From: a virus
Virus record (IMG/VR): IMGVR_UViG_3300008448_000441
Coordinates: 1-29,255 of that record
Length of the DNA stretch: 29,255 bases
Reading direction: 5' to 3' (one strand)
The notes beneath the pieces are model-generated. The model had not been told where the DNA came from. It saw only the letters and a list, made by a program, of their open reading frames with translations, and made no database searches. Below, in pieces: positions 14,021 to 22,704 of this stretch (positions are counted from its first letter, which is position 1; the number at the start of each line of letters is the position of its first letter). A program made the translations under genes and the position numbers.

Positions 14021-15173
14021 TGCTATAAATAATGGCAATCAAAAGTATTATGTTATCAATATAGGCAGGCAGTTTGGGAAAACCTTACTTGCTTTGAATC
14101 AACTTTTATTCTGGGCTTTAAACAATAAGAAAGTTAAATGTGCATGGGTAAGTCCTGTTTACAAACAATCAAAGAAAGTATTTGAAGAAGTTTACAAAGC
14201 ATTTGCACGAAGACCTGAAATATACCGAAAGGTAAATCAATCTGACTTAATACTCGAATACATAACAGGATCAACTATTCAATTTTTTAGTTCAGAGCGA
14301 TTTGATAACATTCGTGGTTTCACATTCGATTATCTGGTATGTGATGAGTTTGCCTTTATGGATGAAAAAGCATGGACAGAAGTATTAAGAGCAACTGTTT
14401 TAGTTAAGGGTAAAAAGGTTTTATTAATTAGCACTCCAAAAGGTAAAAACCATTTTTATCAGATGCACCAACTTGATGGCATCAACAATCAGTACAAGTC
14501 GTTTACAATGACTTCCTACGATAACCCAATGATTAACCCTACTGAAATAGACGATGCAAAGCTAACACTACCCGAAATGATATTCAGGCAGGAGTATTTA
14601 GCGGAGTTTGTAGATGGCGGTCAGATGCTATTTAACAACCGACAACACTCGAATAACAAACCATTAGGTAAATGTTATGGCGGTATAGACTTAGGCAGGG
14701 CAGATGACTACTCAGTCCTTTCAATATTCAATGAAAGAGGTGAGCAGATATTTATTGATAGATGGCGCCATAACGATTGGAACTCAATTATAAAAGCAAT
14801 AGCAAGTAAATTAAAAGAGTTTCAAGTAAACACTACCATAGTTGAGGTTAATTCGATAGGTGATGTTATATTCGAGTTACTGCAAAAGGAATGCGGAAGC
14901 TATACACGAATAGAGCCATTTATTACAACTGCATTAAGTAAAAAGGAAATAGTTGAAAGTTTAATCGTTGCCAACCAAAACAAAGAAGTGATATTTACCA
15001 ATGTGGACTGGTTAGATAAAGAGTTGGAAATGTTCACATACGAATATAACCCAAAAACACGAAACATAAAATACAGCGCACCTAATGGATTCCATGATGA
15101 TGGGGTAATGGCTACATGCCTATCATACCATTGTTACTTGCAGAATGCAAAAGGGCGATACATATTAATTTAA
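13968..15173 (+). CDS. terL: Terminase large subunit (packaging ATPase-nuclease)
   Basis: The DNA packaging motor and headful/cos nuclease, 401 aa. ATPase: Walker A GRQFGKT at 33-39, Walker B YLVCDEFAF with D126-E127, and the coupling motif STPKG at 155-159. Nuclease, RNase H-like: D241 in GGIDLGRADDY, E293 in VEVNSIG, and the HDD pair at 376-378. A TTG start at 13968 is chosen because the frame has no ATG before the Walker region and the N-terminal LYTPHKNQKII matches large terminases. The gene overlaps the small subunit by 53 bases. Somewhat short, but all motor motifs are present. Confidence 0.93.
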   Translation: MAKAILYTPHKNQKIIHDAINNGNQKYYVINIGRQFGKTLLALNQLLFWALNNKKVKCAWVSPVYKQSKKVFEEVYKAFARRPEIYRKVNQSDLILEYITGSTIQFFSSERFDNIRGFTFDYLVCDEFAFMDEKAWTEVLRATVLVKGKKVLLISTPKGKNHFYQMHQLDGINNQYKSFTMTSYDNPMINPTEIDDAKLTLPEMIFRQEYLAEFVDGGQMLFNNRQHSNNKPLGKCYGGIDLGRADDYSVLSIFNERGEQIFIDRWRHNDWNSIIKAIASKLKEFQVNTTIVEVNSIGDVIFELLQKECGSYTRIEPFITTALSKKEIVESLIVANQNKEVIFTNVDWLDKELEMFTYEYNPKTRNIKYSAPNGFHDDGVMATCLSYHCYLQNAKGRYILI

Positions 15174-15176
15174 AAA

Positions 15177-15184
15177 GGTACTTA
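15177..15184 (+). promoter_or_regulatory. GGTACTTA motif, copy 2
   Basis: Exact GGTACTTA in the 14-base gap between terL and the tail chaperone gene, three bases ahead of the ATG at 15188. Confidence 0.45.
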
Positions 15185-15187
15185 TTT

Positions 15188-15811
15188 ATGATGAAGCTAT
15201 CAATACCAAATAGTTGGCAGAATATATCAATTGAGAAATTTCCATTGATATTTGACGTTATTCGTGATGACTTAGACGATAACGAAAAGAATATCAGAAT
15301 ACTATCTATACTATCAGATGTTAATGTAAATGAAATAAAAAAGATAAACATAGAGGGTATAAAGAAATTAATTGATAAAATTCAATTTGTATTTAAAATG
15401 GAGTTTCCAAAAGAGAAACATAAATTTAAGCACAATGGATTTAATTGGGTAGTTAATTACGATATAACTAAAATAAGTGCTGGCGACTTTATATCATTAA
15501 GTAAGCTAACAGAAAACGAAGATGCTATAATTAATAATTTGCCACAAATAGTAGCAGTATTTATTCAGCCATTCAGATATAAGTGGTTTAGAGTAGATGC
15601 TATTGAAATGGATTATACAGCAAAGGTTAATCATTTAAAAAGTGTAGACGTTGGAACGATATATCCGATAGCGGTTTTTTTTTGCTCAATTATCGGCAGT
15701 TTATCAATAGATATAGAGGACTATTTGGAAAAGCAAACTCACGAGGTGAAGAAGATATTGATGAACGAACTGAACAGCAAAAGCACAATGAATACTGGGG
15801 GTGGTACATAA
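15188..15811 (+). CDS. Tail assembly chaperone, short form
   Basis: A 207-aa protein resembling the N-terminal (G-like) component of phage tail assembly chaperones, which coat the tape measure protein before tube polymerisation. It begins MMKLSIPNSWQNISIEKFPL and includes ITKISAGDFISLSKLTENED with the following NNLPQIVAVFI, a pattern I associate with Bacteroidota phage chaperones. An open frame extends back to 15116 inside terL, but the ATG at 15188, behind the GGTACTTA motif, is the better start. Near residue 163 a T9 run allows a -1 shift into the frame at 15682-15936. Without the shift, translation continues ~43 residues to the stop at 15809-15811. Confidence 0.68.
   Translation: MMKLSIPNSWQNISIEKFPLIFDVIRDDLDDNEKNIRILSILSDVNVNEIKKINIEGIKKLIDKIQFVFKMEFPKEKHKFKHNGFNWVVNYDITKISAGDFISLSKLTENEDAIINNLPQIVAVFIQPFRYKWFRVDAIEMDYTAKVNHLKSVDVGTIYPIAVFFCSIIGSLSIDIEDYLEKQTHEVKKILMNELNSKSTMNTGGGT
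15675..15683 (+). other. T9 slippery site for probable -1 frameshift
   Basis: Nine consecutive T follow GCGG. In the zero frame the ribosome reads GTT TTT TTT TGC; slipping back one base gives TTT TTT TTG CTC and enters the downstream frame. CCGATA (15665-15670) and TATCGG (15691-15696) form a 6-bp inverted repeat around the run. Confidence 0.65.
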
Positions 15812-15936
15812 CATTGGACTTAATATCAGATAACGATAGGACTAAATGGGATTATTACTTACAGATGAATATAGTTTCTTTTTTAAATTATTTAAGTTAC
15901 TTCAAAGATAAAGGCAAATGGCAGTCGGCAAATTAA
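15682..15936 (+). CDS. Tail assembly chaperone, frameshifted C-terminal part
   Basis: An 84-residue frame, -1 relative to the preceding gene and overlapping it by 130 bases. It has no ATG before residue ~64; only TTG at 15682 could start it, and that codon lies on the T9 run. After a basic linker it contains WGWYITLDLISDNDRTKWDY and IVSFLNYLSYFKDK, the helical pattern of T-like chaperone extensions. Produced by -1 slippage it would make a fusion of about 249 aa, equivalent to lambda gpGT, which bridges tape measure and tube subunits. It overlaps the next gene by 19 bases. Confidence 0.68.
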   Translation: MLNYRQFINRYRGLFGKANSRGEEDIDERTEQQKHNEYWGWYITLDLISDNDRTKWDYYLQMNIVSFLNYLSYFKDKGKWQSAN

Positions 15937-16439
15937 GTGAAAAATCACGTAAGGAATTAGATGATTTTTTTACCGATACAGAAGATAGTATTGATACATC
16001 GTTAAATGATAGTATTAATAAGTTTTTAAAAAGAGTTAAAAAAAATATTTATAAATATGGTTTTGATGCAAGTGGTAATTTATATCAGTCTTTAAAATCA
16101 TTACCTACAAAGAAACGTGATGGCTTATTAACTGCTCGTGTTGAGATAGCTGACTATTGGGAGGATTTAGAAAATGGAACTAAACCAAAAGGATATACAA
16201 AAGAAAACAGAAAACAATTACAGCCACGTATTTTAGCGTGGATAAATACAAAAGATAGTTTACTCGCAATTGCTAATGATGAAAAAGAAAAAAAGAGTTT
16301 ATCCTATGCTATTGCGACTAATATTTTAAAGAAAGGAACAATTAAAAGATTTAATTACAGAGGTAAAAAATTCTTAAGTGATGAATTACCACAATTAGAA
16401 AAAGACTTTATTGAAGAATTTTCAAAACCTGAAGAATAA
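15918..16439 (+). CDS. HK97 gp10-like tail completion protein
   Basis: A 173-aa protein with an acidic helical N-terminus, a basic KRVKKNIYKYG segment, and the core VEIADYWEDLENGTKPKGY, whose Tyr-x-x-x-Glu-x-Gly-Thr-x-Pro pattern is typical of gp10-like neck/tail completion proteins. A C-terminal helix follows. It probably sits at the top of the tail tube or joins head to tail. The start overlaps the chaperone by 19 bases and the end by one base (TAATGG) with the next structural gene. Moderately sure. Confidence 0.6.
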   Translation: MAVGKLSEKSRKELDDFFTDTEDSIDTSLNDSINKFLKRVKKNIYKYGFDASGNLYQSLKSLPTKKRDGLLTARVEIADYWEDLENGTKPKGYTKENRKQLQPRILAWINTKDSLLAIANDEKEKKSLSYAIATNILKKGTIKRFNYRGKKFLSDELPQLEKDFIEEFSKPEE

Positions 16440-17659
16440 TGGCACTACAAATATACAATACACCTAACAGCTACGCACCAGCTTACAATCAAATGATATT
16501 TACATTAAGCAGTGATAATGTAGCACAACCTAATTTTAGATACATAGCCGATGTTTACATGAATGGGAGCAGTGAATATACACGTTTGCAATGCGCACCT
16601 AATCCAACTAACAGCAGTGGTGTTTTCGATATTAGTGGAATTGCACAAAACTTTTTAAGTCAGGATGCTGATGACAATACAACCACTTTTAAACAATGTG
16701 GAAACTCAATAGCTTACTATCAAGTGCAGTTTGGTGAGCAGTATGGTGCAAGTAGTGGAATAACTAACTACACTAACCTAACGAATAGAACAGGATATTG
16801 TTTTAATGGCATATTTGATCCGTTATTATTTTTAGATTTTGCAACTAACACTTATGTTTTAAATAGTTCATCAACTCAATTCTTAACAGATAGGCCTACA
16901 TTTGAAACGAGGTCAGGTGAGAAACTTATTTTAGGTTTTATGGTTAGTGCTGAAGCTGTTGCTTACAATTTAGAAATAATTAGTTACTATGACGATGGTA
17001 CTATATTTAACACAGTAAGAACAACTAATCCTTACAATAGTTTATTAAATAGAGCAGATAGAAGTATTAATGTACGTGTTGATCATGAATGGTTAAGTAG
17101 TTTAGTTAATGCCGATTTATCGTTTGGTAGCACACCGATATTTTCAGCAACTTATGATTATTACGATGTAAGGATAAAAAGTTTAGCAGGAACAGTAGTA
17201 AGTGAAACAATTAGGATTTATCCAGGTGAAGATATTTGCAGTAAGTATTCACCGATTAGATTTAAGTTTATGAACAACTATGGTAAATACGATTACTTTA
17301 CTTTTACCAATGCAAAGACAAAAACAACTGCTATAAAACGTAACACATTTAAAAGTAATCCGAATGATTGGAGTGGGGTTAATTACAATTATAATAGAAT
17401 GAGTAGGGGAGTTGTTCAGTACGAAACTATATTAGATGATACGATTACAATTCAATCAGATTGGATAACAGAAGCTGAATCCGCATGGTTAGAGCAGTTA
17501 GTTACAAGTCCAGACGTTTATATTTACGAGGGTGTTAACTTAGTTTCAGTTAATATTACTGATTCAAGTTATTCGACTAAGTACGTTGCAAGTGAGCAGT
17601 TATTCAATCTTTCAGTTACATTCCAATATTCACAAAACAGAAAAAGACAAAGAAGATGA
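16439..17659 (+). CDS. Tail/baseplate structural protein (distal-tail-like)
   Basis: A 406-aa beta-rich protein, Tyr/Asn/Ser/Thr-heavy, no membrane helix. The C-terminal half has RFKFMNNYGKYDYFTFTNAK, then LDDTITIQSDWITEAESAWLEQL followed by SPDVYI. This pattern recurs in Bacteroidota phage tail-tip proteins. It lies directly ahead of the large tail protein (4-base overlap) and is likely a baseplate or distal tail component that organises the tip. The Dit-like label is from position and style, not a verified fold. Confidence 0.6.
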   Translation: MALQIYNTPNSYAPAYNQMIFTLSSDNVAQPNFRYIADVYMNGSSEYTRLQCAPNPTNSSGVFDISGIAQNFLSQDADDNTTTFKQCGNSIAYYQVQFGEQYGASSGITNYTNLTNRTGYCFNGIFDPLLFLDFATNTYVLNSSSTQFLTDRPTFETRSGEKLILGFMVSAEAVAYNLEIISYYDDGTIFNTVRTTNPYNSLLNRADRSINVRVDHEWLSSLVNADLSFGSTPIFSATYDYYDVRIKSLAGTVVSETIRIYPGEDICSKYSPIRFKFMNNYGKYDYFTFTNAKTKTTAIKRNTFKSNPNDWSGVNYNYNRMSRGVVQYETILDDTITIQSDWITEAESAWLEQLVTSPDVYIYEGVNLVSVNITDSSYSTKYVASEQLFNLSVTFQYSQNRKRQRR

Positions 17660-20577
17660 TACTAACAAGAATATACATTAATAATGAAGAGATAGATTTA
17701 AAAGACGATGTATCAATTCCTCTTAACTTCAACATTGCGGATATACGTGAGCCTGAAAAGAAAAGCACTACTTGGAGTAAAACTGTTGTATTACCTGGTT
17801 CTTCGTTTAACAATAATCTATTTTCAAATATATGGAATGTTAATGCAGTCATTGATAGTTCAGGCACTACTAACTTTAATCCAAACTTTAATCCGAATTT
17901 AAAAGCAAAGGCTGAAATATATTATAATAACGCTTTGCAGTTTACCGGTATTTGCCAATTACTGAATGTAAACGTAACAGATAAATACGAGGTTGAGTAT
18001 GAGGTAGCATTCTTTGGTGAACTTCAAAACATTTATCAATTCTTTACAAATAAGTTTTTGAGGGATATTGATTTAACTCAGTACGACCATAAATACACTT
18101 TACACAATCAGTATTTAAGTTGGCTTACTGATTATACCAATGGATATGTTTATCCACATATTGATTATGGATATTCAGTAAATAGTCAATTTAGAGTTGA
18201 ACATATTTTTCCTGCTATCTACATTAAGACTATTTTAGATAAAATGTTTAGTGAAGCAGGATATAGCTATCAGTCAAACTTCTTTGATAGTGAAATGTTC
18301 AAACATTTGATATTGCCTTATTCAGGTTTATCTACTTTAAAGCTAACAGCGGAGCAAGTTAGGGAACGAACAATGCGAGCAAGTAAGGTATCAACACAAA
18401 GCGTTTTAAACGATTTAGTTGCACCACAAAGCCACTTAATAAGTTTTACAGATAAAACAACACCTCCAAACTTTGATGGTGGTAGTCATTGGTATGATAT
18501 AAATGGCGGTGCTACATTTCAAACATTCGTAGTGCCTAAGTCAGGAACTTATAATTTAACAGCTTACATAAAAGCTAACATAACACATCAACCAAGTACA
18601 GCGACTGCAGAATTAACTCAATCACGTAGGCATGTAGGACAAATGGGTATATTTAAAAATACTACCCAAATGATTGCAGGCCGTAATTGTTGGATGAAAG
18701 CATTACCGGCAAATGCTAACATAGATGACTCATTTATGTTTACAGCATCAACAGGAACTACAATTTCAAGTGGCACAACTTCATTAAATAGTGAGGGAAC
18801 ATTTACACTTACTACTTATTTAGCAGAAAATGATATTTTACAATTCAAATATTTTGAAGGCACAGGAGCTTACAACTTAACTCAATCAGGTAGTGTATTA
18901 ATAGATAGTATTTATAAAAGTGGCGGTGTATTGCAAACACATAATACTACTTCAAACTTTAATATGAATTTATTGTCTGATTCATTTTTTTCTGTTTCAT
19001 TAGCCGATACTAACATTCAAGAGGGTGATGACTTAACTCTAAATACTGTTTTGCCTGACAAAGTATTACAAAGTGAGTTTTTCAATTCAATAATTAAAAT
19101 GTTTAATCTATTTGTCGAAATAGATAAGACTAATCCTAACAACTTAATAATAGAGCCAAGACCTACGTTTTATAGCAGTGGAGTTACACGTGACTGGTCT
19201 GATAAATTAGATTACTCAAAGGAAACTAAAATCATTCCAATGGGTGAACTAAATAATAAAACTTACTTATTTACTTACAAATCAGATACTGACTATTTCA
19301 ATAACCTTTACCAAACACGCTATGCAGAAGTTTACGGACAACAGAAGTATGATATTGAAAACGACTTTTTAAAAGGTGAGGTAAAAACAGAAGTTATATT
19401 CAGTCCTACTCCTTTGGTTAATACATTAGGGCATGATAGAGTTATTTCAAAGATATACAGCGTTGATAGTAGTGGATCAATTAAACCAACAAACGCAAAC
19501 ATCAGAATACTTTACTATGGCGGTTTAAAAGATACAGCATTTCAATGGTCGCACATTGCAAGTAGTGGCACTACATTAAGAAGTAACTATGCTTATGCTG
19601 GCCATTTAAACGATGTTACAAATCCTACATTCGATTTATCCTTTGGAGTGCCACGTGAAGTAAATTACACACCAACACGCTATACTGCCAACAACCTTTA
19701 TAATAAATATTGGAGGGATTATATTGAACAGATTGCGGATAAAGACTCTAAGTTATTTGTAGGTTACTTTTACTTAAATGAGTTTGACATTCAAGCCTTA
19801 GATTTTAGAGATAACTTTTATTTTGAAAATGAAGTATGGAGGTTAAATAAGATTATAGACTACGATAGAATAAACAACCAAACAACTAAATGCGAGTTTA
19901 TTAAACTTAAAACATTACCACCTTACCAAGATGATACAGGAGTTGATATAAATGGCGGTTATGAAGAAATTGACAATATTAACCCTGCACCTACTTCGAG
20001 AGTTGGCACTACTTTTAATAATAATCATGTAGCAGATGGTGCAATAGTAAGTGGATTTAATAACGTGGTTAATTCAGGTAAGGGTGTTATAGTAAGTGGG
20101 AGTGATAACTATGTAGGAGATGGTGCAACAAATGTAACGATAACAAGTTCAACAGGAGTTACTATATTAGATGGAATATCAAACGTATCTGTAACCAATA
20201 GTAGTGGATTAACAATTATTGAATCTAATGTTACTTATAACAATGGAATTAAATCAAATAACAACGTATCTTATAAACAATACATTGCTTTATTAAGTCA
20301 AACAGGAATAACTGATCCAATTGTAAATGTTTTAGAAAATACATTGTCAGGTGAAATAATATGGTTAAGAACAAACACCGGTGAGTATGAGGGTGAGTTA
20401 ATAGGTGAGTTTACTTTTAATAAAACAACCATAAATTGTAGTAACACACAACCTGGAGAAATAAGGACAAACAGACAGGATAGTGATAAAGTAAATGTTT
20501 ATACTTATGATTCAAGCGGAACACCTGCCGATGCACAATTACTTTATTCAACAATAGAAATAAGAGTTTACAATTAA
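17656..20577 (+). CDS. Large tail-tip protein with beta-helix and fibre-like end
   Basis: A 973-aa virion protein. The N-terminal ~330 residues (INNEEIDLKDDVSIPLNFNI, then KKSTTWSKTVVLPGSSFN) look like the tail-associated hub of Bacteroidota phages. A middle beta-sandwich part follows. Residues ~784-865 are a repetitive left-handed-helix-like stretch (ADGAIVSGFNNVV, GVIVSGSDNYVGDG, NVTITSSTGVTILDG, NVSVTNSSGLTII), the trimeric pattern of tail spikes. Residues 866-973 (YKQYIALLSQTGITDP, VLENTLSGEIIW) form a C-terminal domain common on Bacteroidota phage tail proteins. It probably joins tail tip and receptor-binding or trimerisation functions in one chain. Confidence 0.72.
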   Translation: MILTRIYINNEEIDLKDDVSIPLNFNIADIREPEKKSTTWSKTVVLPGSSFNNNLFSNIWNVNAVIDSSGTTNFNPNFNPNLKAKAEIYYNNALQFTGICQLLNVNVTDKYEVEYEVAFFGELQNIYQFFTNKFLRDIDLTQYDHKYTLHNQYLSWLTDYTNGYVYPHIDYGYSVNSQFRVEHIFPAIYIKTILDKMFSEAGYSYQSNFFDSEMFKHLILPYSGLSTLKLTAEQVRERTMRASKVSTQSVLNDLVAPQSHLISFTDKTTPPNFDGGSHWYDINGGATFQTFVVPKSGTYNLTAYIKANITHQPSTATAELTQSRRHVGQMGIFKNTTQMIAGRNCWMKALPANANIDDSFMFTASTGTTISSGTTSLNSEGTFTLTTYLAENDILQFKYFEGTGAYNLTQSGSVLIDSIYKSGGVLQTHNTTSNFNMNLLSDSFFSVSLADTNIQEGDDLTLNTVLPDKVLQSEFFNSIIKMFNLFVEIDKTNPNNLIIEPRPTFYSSGVTRDWSDKLDYSKETKIIPMGELNNKTYLFTYKSDTDYFNNLYQTRYAEVYGQQKYDIENDFLKGEVKTEVIFSPTPLVNTLGHDRVISKIYSVDSSGSIKPTNANIRILYYGGLKDTAFQWSHIASSGTTLRSNYAYAGHLNDVTNPTFDLSFGVPREVNYTPTRYTANNLYNKYWRDYIEQIADKDSKLFVGYFYLNEFDIQALDFRDNFYFENEVWRLNKIIDYDRINNQTTKCEFIKLKTLPPYQDDTGVDINGGYEEIDNINPAPTSRVGTTFNNNHVADGAIVSGFNNVVNSGKGVIVSGSDNYVGDGATNVTITSSTGVTILDGISNVSVTNSSGLTIIESNVTYNNGIKSNNNVSYKQYIALLSQTGITDPIVNVLENTLSGEIIWLRTNTGEYEGELIGEFTFNKTTINCSNTQPGEIRTNRQDSDKVNVYTYDSSGTPADAQLLYSTIEIRVYN

Positions 20578-20579
20578 AA

Positions 20580-20587
20580 GGTACTTA
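20580..20587 (+). promoter_or_regulatory. GGTACTTA motif, copy 3
   Basis: Exact GGTACTTA three bases after the tail-tip stop and two bases before the ATG at 20590. Confidence 0.45.
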
Positions 20588-20589
20588 AT

Positions 20590-20721
20590 ATGAAAGAATT
20601 GATTTTAAAGGTTGGTAATGATTTAAAAAAAGGTTTTAAGTCAGCGCAAGTGTTGGCAAAACTATTTAATGAAAATCAATTAAATGAAAAGATAATAAAA
20701 AAGTTAAAAGGCAATGGCTAA
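20590..20721 (+). CDS. Small basic protein before the tape measure gene
   Basis: A 43-aa lysine-rich helical frame (begins MKELILKVGNDLKKGF) that fills the gap between the tail-tip and tape measure genes and overlaps the latter by eight bases. GGTACTTA stands two bases before its ATG. Not recognised. It could be a small structural or coupling peptide for tape measure translation. Confidence 0.45.
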   Translation: MKELILKVGNDLKKGFKSAQVLAKLFNENQLNEKIIKKLKGNG

Positions 20722-22702
20722 AAAGGTAACATTAGAAATAGATGTTGATTCAACTGGTGCTGTAAAAAATTTAAAACAAGTACAACAAGAAGCTGAAAAC
20801 CTTGCTGTAAAATCAGCAGATAGTACTAAAAAAGCAAGTACATCATTTGCACAATTTGCTGGTAACTTAGTTAAATCATTAGGTATTGTTGCTTTATTGG
20901 TTAAGGCTTTTGAAGCAATAAAAGAAGCTTTTACAGGAACTCAAAGAGGTGCAGACTTGTTTAACACTGTAATGGGTACAATATCCACAATGTTAAAGGA
21001 TTTTGTAAACTTCATATTTGACAACTTTGGTAAGGTAGTAGACTTTTTTAAACAGGTATTTGAGAATCCAATTGAATCAATTAAAAAGTTAGGGGATTTA
21101 ATTAAGGAAAATTTAATCGAAAGGTTTAACTCATTACTTGACACATTTGGGTATTTAGGTGAAGCATTAAGCAAGTTATTTACAGGTGACTTTTCAGGAG
21201 CGTGGGAATCAGTAAAGAAAGCAGGAAAGGAATCAGTTGATATTATTACAGGAGTTAATAATACAGTTGATAGAACAACAAAGGCAATAGGTGAAGCAGC
21301 AGATGCTATTGCTGACTATACCAAAAAAGTATGGGATCAAAACGCTGCATTAGTTGAAGCTAAGAAACAAGCTGAAATAGCAGCAGCTTTAGCAAATAAA
21401 CTTAAAGAACAAAAGGATAGAGAAGCCGAACAATTAAGGAATATAAGGGATGAAGAACGTAACTCTATTACTGAAAGAATAGAAGCGAACAATAAACTTT
21501 TAGTTGTATTAGATGACTTAGAAAAGCAATCATTAAAGTTGGCTGATATAAGATTAAGAGAGGCAAGTTTACAGTATAAATTATCAGGTTTATCGTCTGA
21601 TTATGCAAAGTTAATACAAGCTGAAGCTGAAAAGGAAGCAGTAAGAGCAACTGTAGCAGGGCAAAGGTCTGAACAGAAAGCTAATGATTTAGCATTAAAT
21701 CGTGAATATAACGATATGCTAAAATCACAAACAGAAGCGACTGCAGAATTAGAAGTCGCAAATAAAAAGTTTGCAGCCGATACGATAAAGAATGAAATAG
21801 AAAGAATAAAAGCACAAAGAGCAGTTTTAGATGAAGAGCGAAAAATACAACTTGAAAGATTACAAAATGAGATAAATAGGCATAAGTTAGGTACTCAAGC
21901 GAGAGTTGATGCTGAAATAGCTTACAATGCTAAAAAGTTAGAATTAGATCAATCCGTAGTTTTAAAGGATCAAGAATTAAAAGATGCTGAAATAAAAAGA
22001 CTAAATGAAATTAACACATCTAAAATAAATTTAATAACAGATTTATTTCAAAGAGAGCGTGCGGCCTTAGAATTGGAATACGCTGAAAAATACAGATTAG
22101 CTTATAATGATAGTCAAAGGCTTGAAGTTTTAGAAAAAGAAAAAGCATTAAAGTTAAGGGGTATTCGACAAGCGGAAATAACCAAGTATGCTCAAATGAC
22201 TTCTGATGGATTAGGTGTATTAATGCAAATTAATGATGCATTCGATAAAAAAGATGAAGCATCAGCACGTAAAAGGTTTAAACTAAATAAAGCATTAGGA
22301 ATAGCACAAGCAACCATTAATACTTTTATGGCGGTTAATGCTGCATTAACTGCTGGTGGTAACCCTGCAAAGTTAGCAACTGGTATTCAATTTGTAGAAG
22401 CTGGATTAGCATTAGCTACTGGTATTGCCAATGTAATTAAAATAGAACAAACTAAATTTGAAGCGGGTTCAACAGGTTCAGCACCAAGTGGTGAAAGTAA
22501 CTTAGGCGCATTTAGTCAAGGTGGTGGCGGTGGCGCTCCAGGATTAACAGCACAAAACACAGTTACACAACTTAACCCAGATGGCACAGTAGCAGGGCAA
22601 GGCAATAGAGAAATGCAACCAATGAAGGCCTATGTTGTGGAATCAGAAAGTAGAGCAGTAACAGAAAGAGTTAATAAATTAAGTAACCAATCAAAAATAT
22701 AA
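20714..22702 (+). CDS. Tape measure protein
   Basis: A 662-aa protein that would fill the tail tube and set its length. The N-terminus has VTLEIDVDSTGAVKNLKQVQ, a common tape-measure opening, then a hydrophobic AGNLVKSLGIVALLVKAFEA segment (~55-80). Residues ~215-470 are long coiled coil rich in Glu, Lys, Ala and Arg. A second hydrophobic Ala/Gly region (ATINTFMAVNAALTAGG, then EAGLALATGIANVI) lies at ~530-580. The C-terminal ~80 residues are Gly/Ser/Gln-rich. By size it would specify a fairly short siphovirus tail. Unusually it lies downstream of the tail-tip gene. Confidence 0.85.
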   Translation: MAKKVTLEIDVDSTGAVKNLKQVQQEAENLAVKSADSTKKASTSFAQFAGNLVKSLGIVALLVKAFEAIKEAFTGTQRGADLFNTVMGTISTMLKDFVNFIFDNFGKVVDFFKQVFENPIESIKKLGDLIKENLIERFNSLLDTFGYLGEALSKLFTGDFSGAWESVKKAGKESVDIITGVNNTVDRTTKAIGEAADAIADYTKKVWDQNAALVEAKKQAEIAAALANKLKEQKDREAEQLRNIRDEERNSITERIEANNKLLVVLDDLEKQSLKLADIRLREASLQYKLSGLSSDYAKLIQAEAEKEAVRATVAGQRSEQKANDLALNREYNDMLKSQTEATAELEVANKKFAADTIKNEIERIKAQRAVLDEERKIQLERLQNEINRHKLGTQARVDAEIAYNAKKLELDQSVVLKDQELKDAEIKRLNEINTSKINLITDLFQRERAALELEYAEKYRLAYNDSQRLEVLEKEKALKLRGIRQAEITKYAQMTSDGLGVLMQINDAFDKKDEASARKRFKLNKALGIAQATINTFMAVNAALTAGGNPAKLATGIQFVEAGLALATGIANVIKIEQTKFEAGSTGSAPSGESNLGAFSQGGGGGAPGLTAQNTVTQLNPDGTVAGQGNREMQPMKAYVVESESRAVTERVNKLSNQSKI

Positions 22703-22704
22703 AA

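Noticed and set aside
15116-15187. Longer start of the tail chaperone inside terL
   Set aside because: The extra 24 residues come from the terminase-overlapping frame; the ATG at 15188 follows the GGTACTTA motif and gives the family-like N-terminus.
17616-17902. Frames opposite and alongside the start of the tail-tip gene
   Set aside because: Both overlap a long gene with clear structural features and show no independent support.
20941-21650. Antisense frames within the tape measure gene
   Set aside because: Low-complexity reverse-complement frames of coiled-coil coding sequence.
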